Assembly: GCA_026874595.1 (NCBI GenBank)
Contig: CM049318.1
Location: forward strand, 55,505,250 to 55,569,249
Source: Sipunculus nudus
Taxonomy: Eukaryota > Annelida > Sipuncula > Golfingiida > Sipunculidae
Length of the DNA stretch: 64,000 nucleotides
Direction: 5' to 3'
Below the pieces are notes generated by a model. That model was not told where the DNA came from, searched no databases, and saw only the letters and a list, made by a program, of their open reading frames with translations. How positions within the stretch are numbered: the first letter of the stretch is position 1; each line of letters begins with the position of its first letter. Below, one piece after another: positions 1 through 11,096 of the stretch. The position numbers and the translations under genes were made by a program.

Positions 1-1904
1 GGAAAGACAGCACACAACATGTGGCCAACCAGACGGGGATTCGGAGTGAAAATTACTACTTTAAATTGGCATCTATTACATTAATCATCAAAGGATAATG
101 ACATCATTTACAATGTTCGGGAACCGAACGACATGTATAATTGCCAGGTGTAGGTCATGGTCCGCGTCTCTACAGCTGACGGGACTGGTGAATACAAAAT
201 AAATAAATGAACAAACACCCAAGAGATCATAACTTATAAGAAGTTTTTGGAACATTCCAGGTGCTTCTTAAGAATTATTGAATTGTTGCTGCATATTGTT
301 TTATAATTAACTTGAACTCTGCCTCTCCGTAAAATCACCACCTTGCAGCCTGGGGAGACCGCATGCTTTCCTGCTGAAGCTGAAGTTTTATCAGCAGTGC
401 ATGATTTCTGACTATATGAGGGCTTAAATGTACAAAGTTGCATACGGAGGTTACCAGATTAGCTATATGATTTGAAGTAAGGTCTCGTGTATACATCTAG
501 TTAACCAAGGAATTGTGCATCTCAAAATTATTAAATAAATTTCCTACTTTTCTTCAAGTGAAGTTGAATTGAATAAATGTAATTATATATTATATTTCCA
601 TTTTATATTAATTTCATATGACGTAATTATGCTTCATTTAAATGGCACTGAAATAAAGTGCAAATTGAAGACCTGGATAAGTAAGTGCATGAAGATATGT
701 AGGCCTACGTGCAATTTTCCTCTAAGATACCAGAATGTACTGCTATGAAATCATAGAAACTAGGCATGATTTTGATAAGCATTGTTGGACTTACGTAGGC
801 CTATATATTTGAATAACATAACATACATTAAAATGTACTGTGAAAACATGTTTCTTTGGTGTTACTTCACAGTTTAGTATCGTTTTCCCACGTTTGTAAA
901 CTTTGGTATTATGTGCATTATCCCCAATAGCACATTTTAAAAACACCTTTCCAACAATAAAAAATATTGATTTTCCGTTATTTTATATTCTTGTTAATAA
1001 CGATTTGTTTACATTAATGTGCATAGGCATATTTATTATATATGTAATAAATTATTGTTCCACTAGTACTACCAGTGTTCTCATTGTTTCTGATCCCTGC
1101 GGGAAAGAATCGATTCCAATGCCTACATATTGCATGACGTGAGAGGATGTTTCCAGGTAACTCCCCCCTCCCCCCCCCCCCCACACACACAAAAAGAATA
1201 ATTCAACCGCCAGTCGGCACAGCATCTCATGATGCTTCTTATAATAAACACGCCAGACTCAGTCACGTGAACCTTGTCCATTTAAAGACTTTACAAAATA
1301 AACACGCCGGACCCAGTCACGTGAACCTTGCCGATGTAAAAGTAGATACGATTGGGTGAGAAAAGTTTGCAGCGTCAGTGCGTCACCGCTGGCTGAGGGA
1401 TGACGCGGGAGAATTGGACCGTTCAGGAAAAAAAAAAACCAAACAGACGTGTCGTCTTGCATCTTAATTTCCCAGTAAATGTTTTATTTATTTTTATTTT
1501 TCCGTTATATTGACTAGATAGGATAATTCTGCGACTAAAGTCTGCAAAACCGCCTCGTTAATGTACCTTGTGTGCTACATATTGCTAAATTCACTCATTA
1601 TCGCTCAATCACCGTCAGCCGCGGAGGGTCGGGTACTTTAAAAGAAATTGCATGGATACCCTCAATTAAGAAAATAAGAGTTTTCACAAGTGTTAGACAT
1701 ATTTGTTTTGATTTTTTATTTCAAATTTTAGTACATTCGCACTGTTTCGAATGGGAAAGATTTGGATATATCAACGTTTATTTAGGCTAATCGTTGATCG
1801 AACCAAGTGCACACCTGTTTACCTGTCGCACCTGGATTTTTACCTGTGCAGATAAACGCGACAGACCAACTAAACAGCAATTTTATTATTGCTTTAAATG
1901 TTGA
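1..1904. other. Anonymous flank left of the retrotransposon
   Basis: AT-rich sequence with no reading frame that looks coding. It contains a C-run near 1167-1182, one 54 bp tandem repeat (separate entry), and near 1810-1855 several TTACCTG-type motifs like those of the tandem array beyond 14,083. I see no gene. Confidence 0.6.
1243..1350. repeat. Two-copy 54 bp tandem repeat
   Basis: Two adjacent units begin AATAAACACGCC at 1243 and 1297. They share the core CAGTCACGTGAACCTTG and differ at a few bases. CACGTG is a palindromic E-box hexamer, present once per unit. No function is claimed. Confidence 0.8.
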
Positions 1905-4778
1905 TGTAGCAGAGTTTAAATTAAGACATGTCAACTATTTAAACTTTCATCTCTTAATAATTTTGTTGCTGTTTTATTCAACATAATGCTTTAATATGAT
2001 TACTTAGACTGTGCAGTCCAATGTGCACATGATACATGTAGTGTCCTTGAAGTATACAATGACAGCAGGCCTCCAGCAGTCTGGACCAACGCTTTACAGG
2101 GAAAGCTACATATGGTCATGTTGCTGGTTACTGTGGAAATCCAGGACTGACCTATATCACCTAATGTTTATGTATGAGCATGCATTGTGAAACCATAAAT
2201 GTATTTTATTATTTCATTTGGGTACATGTTCAGAGAACAGACATGTTTTTAGTTTATTTCAAAAGTTCTATTCATAAATGTATTTGGTAGTATTTTAATA
2301 TTTAATACACAAGTAGGACTACTTTGCGTCTTGACCCAGATGTCTGGGTACATAACCCCCTGCTCAGGGTGGGGCCCTCGCTTTGGCCCACTGTCTGAAG
2401 AAAGCTGAAAACAACTGAATATAAGGTAAAGAATTTATACTTAATAAGCTACTCTCTTAAGTCCTAAGAGTTTTTTTATTTATTAATTTTGTCATATAAG
2501 TAATTTAAGTTTTTCCATCTTGTCATTACTTAAGTACTTAGATATCAATTAAAGAAAAACTGCAGTTTAAAAGGTTAACTTTATACCAAGGTACAGATTG
2601 GCTTTAATTCCAGTCAGAATATTTGTATGATTGATATATATGTCTCAAGACACTCATTTGATGCAACACAGCTTGATCAGTTATGTTAATTGTTAGAATG
2701 TCAATACATTGTAATTCTTTAAATCTGTTTACGTTATTTTTGAGAAATAGCAGTGGAATGTGGCAGGTTGTCCCTTTCAGGGATGAGTACTAGAATTGTT
2801 ACATAATGTTGTTTTATATTTATCCCTGTAAGCACTGATGAGTGTAATGTATAATCAGACAGGAAATGTCTAGTATCTGCATGTTAAATGTATCCTGTAG
2901 ACACAGAAGTCCAACTTGTGTTCCTTTCCCCAATTTTGCTAGACTATTGTTACATAATATAATTCAGGGTGAGATAGAAAGAGTTAGTTCATTTAATGTT
3001 CTCTTCAGATCAAAACATGAAGAGAATACGTGCAGACAGTGTAACAAGTGCAATATTTATATCTGGTGAGTTATTATTATTAATTGGCTGAAATGTTTGC
3101 ATGAAAATAATTGTCTAAATGTTCATTTAAATAAGTGACAGGTGTGCCCATTTCTGAGTATGTGGAATTAAATCTGTTTAGGATATACATATGGGACTGT
3201 CTAGGCATGAGTTTTGTTTACCCTCTAAGATATGGCATATGTTGTCTCTGACATCCCCCCCCCCCTTCTCTCTCTCTGCGAGAGAGCTGGGGACAGTCCC
3301 TGACCTCTTAATGTCTAAGGTCAATAGCTGTCTGGCTGTAACATCAGGTTCCACAGACCAGGACAGGGGACCCTTGTCGCTCATGTTGTACACAAACTGT
3401 GCCATTTAATTGTTCCCGCAGGCAAGCAGCTGCAACTTACAGTCATGTATATCAGTTTGGGGTTACGTTGTTTTCTGTAAAATGTCACCACAATAGCTAC
3501 AACAGGTGATACTGGTACTTGTGGCCTTGACCACTCAACAATGACTAAGTGTACTGTACCAGTGCTAATTAGTTAATTTACTTTGTCAATTTATGAGTAT
3601 TATTAATTAATTATGCATAGAATTTCTTGAATCATTTATTATTTTATTCATTGATGGTAAAATCAATAATTGAGGATTAAATGTAATGTTTTACTAGTTT
3701 TGTGTATTGTCATTTTATTGGATTTTCTCTTTGGATAAAGAGGTTATTGTGCAAGTCCAAAGGAATAAAGATGCAGCATTGTATTGTTGGCATGTAGTAA
3801 AATGTTTGGGCGGAGCATGATGTTTTAGGACTCTTAGTGTAGTTACTTTTGTTGTTTACCCGACTTGTGTGTGTATAAATTATTTCAATTATTTTATTGC
3901 ATTGCATTTGTCTGCTTATACACTTCAAGTCATAGGGTACATTTATGTATGTGTGTTATGCTGATACATGTTACTAATAGAAACCTGGGTAATTGTTTTC
4001 GTACAATTTTATGATAAGATAATTGGTTTCTAGTGACTGAAAGTATCATGGGCATTTATGTATATGTTATTTGTATTGGATATGCCAAGTTCTTAGAGGG
4101 TTTATCATTACAATGTTTTATTATATTGATATGCCTTCCGAGATATATCATATCATTTTATGTATTTCTCAGCGATCTTTACAATCTATCTGTCAGATTA
4201 AAGATTGTTTGTTTTTATAGGTCAAACATACAATAGACAACAGGACGACTTTCAAGATTAACTGTTGTACAGAACAAACCATACTATTTGTTGTAAGTTA
4301 ATGGGGTTTTATTCCATACAATCAACTTTACATTGTTTATTATGGTAATTTATGTAAATTGTGATCAATCATAGAGATATATTCATTTTCAATATAATTC
4401 TTTGAAATTACGATTGTTTTCAAGTTTAAATAATAATTGTTTAGGTATCCTTAGTATCAGAGCCAGAAATTAAGGATGGGTTATTTGTAAACACTTTACA
4501 TATTTCAAAAGAAAATTCACATTATGGCTTTGTCAAATTTATCAGGTTTTCAGTACCTAAACTGCATTGAATGATAACTGGATGAGTAAGAAAATTGCTA
4601 TATATATTCAACAATAATTATTTTTATCTTGACCCTTTGTTACATTCATATCTTAAATTTCTTTTATATTTTTGTATTTTAGCTGGTTCGCCAGCCACTC
4701 CATTTAGGAACCGTAAGAATAAACAGATTAAATCAACTTGTCTTGTCTACTGGTCTTCGTCCCCAACCCACGGTTACA
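1905..4778 (+). repeat. 5' LTR of the gypsy element (2,874 bp)
   Basis: Matches 11097-13970 at constant spacing. Differences seen: 2087 C against A, 2717 C against T, 3679 A against G, 4442 T against A. An AATAAA at 4718-4723 lies about 55 bp before the LTR end, which suggests a long U3 and a short U5 (inference). Short open frames inside the LTR occur in both copies and look non-coding. A length of 2.9 kb is long for a gypsy LTR. Confidence 0.95.
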
Positions 4779-4781
4779 TAT

Positions 4782-4799
4782 TGGTGGCAGCGGTGGGAT
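4782..4799 (+). promoter_or_regulatory. Primer binding site, tRNA-Leu(AAG) type
   Basis: TGGTGGCAGCGGTGGGAT begins three bases after the LTR end. Its reverse complement, ending GCTGCCACCA, fits the 3' end of animal tRNA-Leu(AAG) as I remember it. It would prime minus-strand DNA synthesis. Confidence 0.85.
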
Positions 4800-5500
4800 C
4801 CCTTGATCAAACTAGGTGGTGGACATCGACAGACAGCAGTTCAAGGCCTAGAGGCTCTACATGGAAGATCGCTCCACAGTGGCTGGCGTGAGGGGAGCGT
4901 ATCAAGGTTTTTGTGTTTTATTATAGAATGCTACCAGTGGTCCAGAGACTTTTATCATTGTGTTTGAGATTCAGATCGTGAAGTATAATATGTGTCCCAC
5001 ATAATATGAGAATTATTGTATATTTGTTTGATTGTTTTAACTTGTCTTATTTAGATGTAACACTGAAATGAAATCATGGCAAATCTGATTAAGCTACTTG
5101 CTTAACTTCCTGTCGAGCCTGGAAAGTAATACAATGGCTCTTATTTGATTGTACATTTTGGTCATTTACATACATTTAGTTATGAGAGTAAAAACTATTG
5201 TTGTTGGAGAGTAGATCAGTTATATTTTTATGTGGTATCCATTTAAGTAATTCACAGATTGATTTACTGATTGTTATTTTTTTTATTTTATATTTGATGA
5301 AGTAAGTGGCTGTGTAAGCCTAAGCCCGCTGTTTTGCATGATTTTACACAGTATGTATTTTCACTTTTCACTAGTATGTTAGTTCTCTTAGTTTTGTTTT
5401 CCTTTCATCAATTAGAGGACTAAAGGTACAGTGTCCATAATCAACATTATATGTAAAATTTTGGTCAAATTTGTGTGAAGTTAAGTATTTGAAATCAGTC
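4800..5500 (+). other. Gypsy 5' leader
   Basis: About 700 bp of AT-rich untranslated leader between primer binding site and gag. It would contain any packaging signal, but I recognise none. Confidence 0.6.
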
Positions 5501-6688
5501 ATGGCCACGTTGCAAGATTTACAGGATCAAATTGCTAAGTTGCAACGAGACATGGATGCTAGGATGGTGCCTAATGTAGTTGTCCAAACACCACTTAAGG
5601 TGCCAAAGGTCAAGAAATTTGGTGGTGACAGAAAAGAATTAGAGAGATGGATCACCGACATAAAACGGTATATCTCTATTCAGGATTTGGATGGGTCTAA
5701 GGCTGTAGATTATATTCTATCTAGCCTGGAAGACCGTGCTTTGATCGAGGTGGAGTACATGCCACAAGAAGACAGGAAAACACCATCTGACATATTTGCC
5801 ATTCTACGGCAAGCATTTGGTGATACCATGCCGGTGTCCCAGATTGAGGAAGTGTACCACAACCGTAAGCAACGGCAAGGAGAGGGATTGCGTGATTTCA
5901 GCTATGCACTCATGGAGCTTTTTGAGAGGATCATAAAATTAAATCCAGAGTTTGTAAGGAATAAAGATAAGGCTCTAAGAGACAAATTTGCTGAAAAGGT
6001 TCGAGACGTGACACTAAGAAGATTCCTTAAAGACAAGATCCGGTCGAATAATGAGCTCTCATTCACACAAATAAGAGAAGAAGCACTTCTGTGGCAGTCA
6101 GAGGATACTAAAACAGATGCATGGATGAATGAAATGGTTGCAGAACCAGTTCAGAGAGAACAAGATTTGGACTTAAAGAAGCAAATGATAGATTTGTTGA
6201 CAATCCAGAGGAAACAACAATTCCAGCTTGACCAACAGCATCAGCTTCTGACCAGTTTGAGTGACAAGAAAAAGACGCCAAAATATAAGCAGGAAAACAA
6301 ATGCTTTCTCTGTGGTAAACCAGGACACATAAAAAGAGAATGTCCAGACAGGAAAGCTAAACAGGAGCGAGCTTACAATCCAAAGAGCCAGTATGCTCCA
6401 ATGGTACCTTCCCCAGGGAATCAAGTGTATCCTCAATTCTATCAAAGCGGCTATTATCCCAATCAGGCTCCTTGTTTTTATCAACCACAGTTACCACCTC
6501 CATTTATTCCACCAACACAGCACCAGGGCATGGGGCAGCAGGACACGACAGCAACTAGATTTGGGTCACAACTAAACGCAACAGCAACCGCATTTGGGTC
6601 ACAACCAAACACAACAGCAACCAGATTTGGGTCACAACGAAACGCGACAGCAACTGAATTTGAGAGGCAACAAAACATCCCAAACTAG
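5501..6688 (+). CDS. gag: Gag polyprotein of gypsy element
   Basis: Structural protein that would form the virus-like particle and bind the element's RNA. The frame is open from about 5471, but the first ATG is at 5501 in a fair context (GTCATGG), giving 395 residues. Residues 1-20 are a short polar, coiled-coil-like stretch. Residues ~30-200 resemble a gypsy capsid region (WITDIKRYI near the start, then helical charged sequence). One CCHC zinc knuckle follows: C268, C271, H276, C281, the spacing C-x2-C-x4-H-x4-C. The C-terminus is rich in P, Q and Y and ends in an 11-residue repeat (TATRFGSQ-type, four units, the last degenerate) encoded by 33 bp tandem DNA. It overlaps the pol frame by 25 bp. 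Confidence 0.93.
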   Translation: MATLQDLQDQIAKLQRDMDARMVPNVVVQTPLKVPKVKKFGGDRKELERWITDIKRYISIQDLDGSKAVDYILSSLEDRALIEVEYMPQEDRKTPSDIFAILRQAFGDTMPVSQIEEVYHNRKQRQGEGLRDFSYALMELFERIIKLNPEFVRNKDKALRDKFAEKVRDVTLRRFLKDKIRSNNELSFTQIREEALLWQSEDTKTDAWMNEMVAEPVQREQDLDLKKQMIDLLTIQRKQQFQLDQQHQLLTSLSDKKKTPKYKQENKCFLCGKPGHIKRECPDRKAKQERAYNPKSQYAPMVPSPGNQVYPQFYQSGYYPNQAPCFYQPQLPPPFIPPTQHQGMGQQDTTATRFGSQLNATATAFGSQPNTTATRFGSQRNATATEFERQQNIPN

Positions 6689-9600
6689 TTTTCCCTATTG
6701 AATATGTGAGCAATTCAATAGGTAAAAATGTTGGCTCACAGGATCCTAATTGTGACTCTAGAGATAAAATTATCCAGAAAACAGTAGGGGGTAGGCCCGT
6801 AGTTAGAGTCCAAATTGGTGGTAAGGACACTTCAGCACTGATTGACACGGGATCACAAGTGACTTTAGTATCAGAAAAATTCTTTGAAGACCATTTGAAA
6901 CCAGTGTCAGGAAATTTTCTAATGGCACAAACCTGGTTTAAAATAAATGGTGCAAATGGACTTGAAGTGCCATATTTGGGTCTTTTCATTACAGATGTAG
7001 TTTTACAAGGTGTCAAATTATCTGAGGTGGGTGTGCTTGTGCTGAAAGATAGTCCAGACTGTACAAATATGAGAAATGAAATCCCAAGTATATTAGGTAC
7101 TAATGTTTTACAGCATGTACCACAATTTTCACATTTGTTGAAGTCATCTGAGACTATTATAAAACAAACCCAAGAGAGCTGTTCTTCTAATTTAGGGTTT
7201 GCCAGAGTCAGCAAGTGTGAGGCATGTTTAATCAAAGCTGGTGAGGTGGCTTTTGTACCAGTTATGACACCCAATCAAGAAGGTCTGTGTTTTGTAGACG
7301 CCTTTGACAAAGGTATTATGGGAAGTTTGTATATAGTTCCTGGGATAATATTAAGTGCCAGTTCCAAAATCCAAGTTGTTAACACTGGTCAGAGGGATAT
7401 CAAATTACTTCCTGGGACCAGAATAGGAGTATGCCACATGGTGGATATTGTGACCGGGAAAGAAAGTAAACTTCATTTGTCCTGCAGTGAGAGCAGTGTC
7501 ACTGTCAGTCATTCAAACCAGGAATCAAACCATGAATCGATTCATGATTCTCCGGCAGAAAGAGACAGCGAACAGATGCCAAAAGTGGATTTATCACACT
7601 TAATCGGAACCATGGACGAACTGGAAAGAGTAAAAGCATCAATTATGAAACATCGCAATGTATTCCTTGCAGATGAAGAAAAGCTGGGATGCACAAAAAC
7701 AGTTCAGCATCACATCAACACAACTGATGATGTCCCTGTTGTTCAACCATTCAGGAGAATCCCCCCTCAGTTGTGGCAGGATGTCCAAGAACATCTCAAT
7801 GGTCTCTTAGATAAAGGTATAATTGAGGAAAGTAACTCAGAATATGCTTCTCCTATTGTTATAGTACGGAAAAAGAATAACGAAATCCGTATGTGTGTTG
7901 ACTATAGAAAGTTAAACACCAAAATCCGGAAGGATGCCTTTCCTCTCCCAAGGATCGAGGAATCTTTAGATGCATTGACAGGTGCCAAGTATTTTACCAC
8001 CTTAGACTTAACTTCTGCATACCATCAGATAGAGGTCGCCCCTGAGGACAGAAAGAAGACGGCATTCATAACTCCAATGGGCCTGTATCAATATCGCAGG
8101 ATGCCATTCGGACTTTCTACAGCACCCGCCACATTCCAGCGACTAATGAGTCAGGTATTCCGAGAGGACATTTTTCGGATTCTTCTGGTGTACCTCGACG
8201 ATATCATCGTGTTCTCCAGCACCATTGAGGAACATCTAGAACGACTGGAAAAAGTTTTCAGCACTTTAGCTAAACACAATCTCAAACTGAAGGCTGAAAA
8301 GTGTGCTTTGTTCAAAGAAGAAGTGACCTACTTAGGCCATATAGTATCAGCGGATGGTATCTGTCCTGATCCTGGAAAGGTAGCAGCAGTCAAAGAGTAT
8401 GAGGTACCAACCACTGTGCGAGAACTACGAAGATTTTTAGGATTTTGTTCATACTATCGCCGGTTTGTTCCAAATTTTGCCAAAATTGCAGCCCCACTGC
8501 ATGCTTTAGTAGGATCTGCTTCTGGAAAGAACAAGAAAGGACACGGCAGAAGCAAAAATCAGGCATTGCCTTATTGGGAATCAGAGCATGAGCAAGCATT
8601 TCAAGTGCTAAAGGGTAAACTTACAACAACTCCAGTCCTTGCTTATGCTGATTTCACCAAACCGTTCATTCTGGAAACAGACGCGTCAGATCAAGGGCTT
8701 GGAGCGGTACTAAGTCAAGAACAAGATGGAATTAAACGTGTAATAGCATATGCCAGTAGAGGTCTGAGAGGTGGTGAGAAAAACAAGGAGGGATACAGCT
8801 CCAGAAAATTGGAGCTGTTGGCACTGAAATGGGCTGTAGCTGATAAGTTTAAAGATTACCTGATTGGGAGCAACTTTACCGTCTATACTGATAATAATCC
8901 ACTCACATATGTGATGGGTCGTGGCAAGCTGAATGCTGTGGAGCAAAGATGGGTTGCTGCTTTAGCATCTTTCAATTTTTCTTTCAAATACCGGTCTGGT
9001 AAAGAGAATACCAATGCAGATTTCCTAAGCCGGCAAGAAAGCAGACCCTGGGATTTAGATGCTGAAGAAGTAGCAAGTATGTGTGCTTTTGTGTTAGAAT
9101 CTGCAAATGTACCAAAGGAGATACAAGCAAAAGCTTGTCAAATAGCAATCTCAACACCTGAAAAGGAACTGTTATCTATAGCAGAACACCATGAGTTGAA
9201 AGCCACTGTTCTACCCACTGTAGGGGCTAAACAGATGTCAGATCTGCAGAGTCAAGACCCTGTAATAGGTCCGGTTAAGAAATTTCTCAAGGAAGGTGTC
9301 AAACCTTCACTGACACAGAGAAAACATGCTACAAAAGAAGTACAATTGCTTTTGCGCCAATGGGATCGCTTAAAAGAGTCTAAAGGAGTACTGTATCGAT
9401 CAGTGCAAGATCCATGTAAAGGCAAATTGAAACAGATTTTGCTACCACAACAACTGAAGAGTCAAATCTTACAAAATAGTCATGACCATCATGGACACCA
9501 AGGTATTGAACGAACAGAACTGTTGATTAAGGAAAAATACTTTTGGCCCAAGATGCATCAAGAAATTAAGGAATATATTGAACAATGTGAAAGGTGTGCT

Positions 9601-10857
9601 TTGGCAAAACCAATCAAAGTCAAAACTTCGCTTGGTAGTTTACTTTCAACGAAACCATTGGAAGTGTTAGCGATGGATTTCACGCTACTTGAAAAGTCTT
9701 CAAGTGGTTACGAAAATGTTCTAGTACTCACAGATATCTTTACAAAATATGCAATAGCTGTGCCAACAAAAGATCAAAAGTCAACGACTGTGGCCAAGGT
9801 GTTGGTAAATTATTGGTTTAGGAGGTTTGGTCCCCCACAGAGGCTTCATTCAGACCAGGGAAGAGATTTCGAGTCAAAACTGATCAAGGATCTTTGTGAA
9901 CTATATGGGATTAAAAAGTCAAGAACGACACCCTATCACCCACAAGGAAATGCTCAATGTGAACGCTTTAATCGGACCCTTCACAACCTGTTGAGAGCAT
10001 TACCTCCAGAGAGGAAAAGGAAATGGCCCGAATACCTCGATGAGCTCGTGTTCTTTTACAACACTACCCCACATTCTACAACAGGGTTTTCGCCATTTTA
10101 TCTCATGTATGGCAGAGATGCAAATAATTTCAGAAATCTTGTTCAGGATGATACATTAGAAACCACAGAAGCATCTGCAGAGGAACCAACAATGAACAAC
10201 TGGGTGACAAAACATCAACAGAAGCTAAAAGAAATATACAGGATTGCTCAGGAACAACTCAAGCAGAAAGCAGAAACCAGAAAAACTCATCATGATGGTC
10301 AACTCAAAGACCATTCTTTGGCTGTTGGAACAGAGGTCTACAGAAAGAATCATACTGTTAAAGGTAGAAACAAGTTCCAAGATGCTTACCATCCAAAAAG
10401 ATACGTCATCCTGGCCTGTAATCATGACCAACATATTTATCTAATTGAACCAACAGATGGGCTGGGAAAAGCAAATTGGATTAATAGAGCAGATTTAAGG
10501 CCATGTCCAGACAGGAAGTCAAATCATCAAGTACAAAAGAAATTAAGAAAGCGTCATAGCCAACTAACAAGAAAGACCTCTTGTACAAGTAGCTCAGATG
10601 ATGGTGAAATCCGAGTATTAATTAATTATCGCCACAATGAACAATCCACAGAAGCAGGAAATCTGTCAAATGATACCAATGCAGGATCATACCATTCTGT
10701 GTCTCAGACGACATCCGATGAAGATGAGATGTTTATACCGAGGAGAACAAGCAGACAAAATGCTGGTTACCATAGAAATCCATACAATCTGCCTAGATCA
10801 GCTTTAAGTAATTATGTGAATAATAGTTTAATTCAGAAAAAGGAAACGACAGTTTAA
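6664..10857 (+). CDS. pol: Pol polyprotein (PR-RT-RNase H-IN) of gypsy element
   Basis: The frame opens at 6664, in -1 register to gag and overlapping its last 25 bases. No ATG precedes the protease, so expression by -1 frameshifting is likely (inference); a GTG at 6706 is only the first alternative start. Numbering from 6664 gives 1,397 residues. Domains in order: aspartic protease with DTGS (D61); reverse transcriptase with LDLTSAYHQI and YLDD (510-513); RNase H with ETDASDQGLG (D673) and YTDNNPLTYV; a zinc-binding HHCC module just before the integrase core (HHGHQG then CERCALAKP); integrase catalytic triad D1005, D1064, E1100, the last two 35 residues apart as in DDE enzymes. The C-terminal part has a GPY/F-like region and no chromodomain that I can see. 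The frame is intact to TAA at 10855. It would mature the particle, copy RNA to DNA and insert it. Confidence 0.95.
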   Translation, partial: EATKHPKLVFPIEYVSNSIGKNVGSQDPNCDSRDKIIQKTVGGRPVVRVQIGGKDTSALIDTGSQVTLVSEKFFEDHLKPVSGNFLMAQTWFKINGANGLEVPYLGLFITDVVLQGVKLSEVGVLVLKDSPDCTNMRNEIPSILGTNVLQHVPQFSHLLKSSETIIKQTQESCSSNLGFARVSKCEACLIKAGEVAFVPVMTPNQEGLCFVDAFDKGIMGSLYIVPGIILSASSKIQVVNTGQRDIKLLPGTRIGVCHMVDIVTGKESKLHLSCSESSVTVSHSNQESNHESIHDSPAERDSEQMPKVDLSHLIGTMDELERVKASIMKHRNVFLADEEKLGCTKTVQHHINTTDDVPVVQPFRRIPPQLWQDVQEHLNGLLDKGIIEESNSEYASPIVIVRKKNNEIRMCVDYRKLNTKIRKDAFPLPRIEESLDALTGAKYFTTLDLTSAYHQIEVAPEDRKKTAFITPMGLYQYRRMPFGLSTAPATFQRLMSQVFREDIFRILLVYLDDIIVFSSTIEEHLERLEKVFSTLAKHNLKLKAEKCALFKEEVTYLGHIVSADGICPDPGKVAAVKEYEVPTTVRELRRFLGFCSYYRRFVPNFAKIAAPLHALVGSASGKNKKGHGRSKNQALPYWESEHEQAFQVLKGKLTTTPVLAYADFTKPFILETDASDQGLGAVLSQEQDGIKRVIAYASRGLRGGEKNKEGYSSRKLELLALKWAVADKFKDYLIGSNFTVYTDNNPLTYVMGRGKLNAVEQRWVAALASFNFSFKYRSGKENTNADFLSRQESRPWDLDAEEVASMCAFVLESANVPKEIQAKACQIAISTPEKELLSIAEHHELKATVLPTVGAKQMSDLQSQDPVIGPVKKFLKEGVKPSLTQRKHATKEVQLLLRQWDRLKESKGVLYRSVQDPCKGKLKQILLPQQLKSQILQNSHDHHGHQGIERTELLIKEKYFWPKMHQEIKEYIEQCERCALAKPIKVKTSLGSLLSTKPLEVLAMDFTLLEKSSSGYENVLVLTDIFTKYAIAVPTKDQKSTTVAKVLVNYWFRRFGPPQRLHSDQGRDFESKLIKDLCELYGIKKSRTTPYHPQGNAQCERFNRTLHNLLRALPPERKRKWPEYLDELVFFYNTTPHSTTGFSPFYLMYGRDANNFRNLVQDDTLETTEASAEEPTMNNWVTKHQQKLKEIYRIAQEQLKQKAETRKTHHDGQLKDHSLAVGTEVYRKNHTVKGRNKFQDAYHPKRYVILACNHDQHIYLIEPTDGLGKANWINRADLRPCPDRKSNHQVQKKLRKRHSQLTRKTSCTSSSDDGEIRVLINYRHNEQSTEAGNLSNDTNAGSYHSVSQTTSDEDEMFIPRRTSRQNAGYHRNPYNLPRSALSNYVNNSLIQKKETTV

Positions 10858-11096
10858 ATACCCTTATTTTGTTAGTGTTTGTATTGTTTGCATTTATATT
10901 ATATGTCTTAAGTCAAAGATTACAGAGCAAATGTTTGTTTGTGCCGCATTGTGTTTAAAACCAGGTTAATTTACAAAGAAAAGACTGGTTTCGTTCTATG
11001 TTTGATTTGTATTATATGTTTATTATTGTCGGTGTTTATTCCTGTATACTCCTAACACATTGCTCGAGGACGAGGCAATGAAAAAGTGGGGGTGGA
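10858..11096 (+). other. Gypsy 3' untranslated part with polypurine tract
   Basis: Short non-coding stretch after pol. The polypurine tract is 11086-11096 (GTGGGGGTGGA), directly abutting the TG of the 3' LTR, where plus-strand synthesis would start. No env frame is present. Confidence 0.85.

Noticed and set aside
2866..4236. Several 67-75 codon frames in the LTR, all repeated at 12,058-13,428
   Set aside because: They recur only because the LTRs are near-identical. No family resemblance and no codon signature.
10858..11096. Possible env gene in the gypsy element
   Set aside because: Only about 240 bp lie between pol and the LTR, without an open frame.
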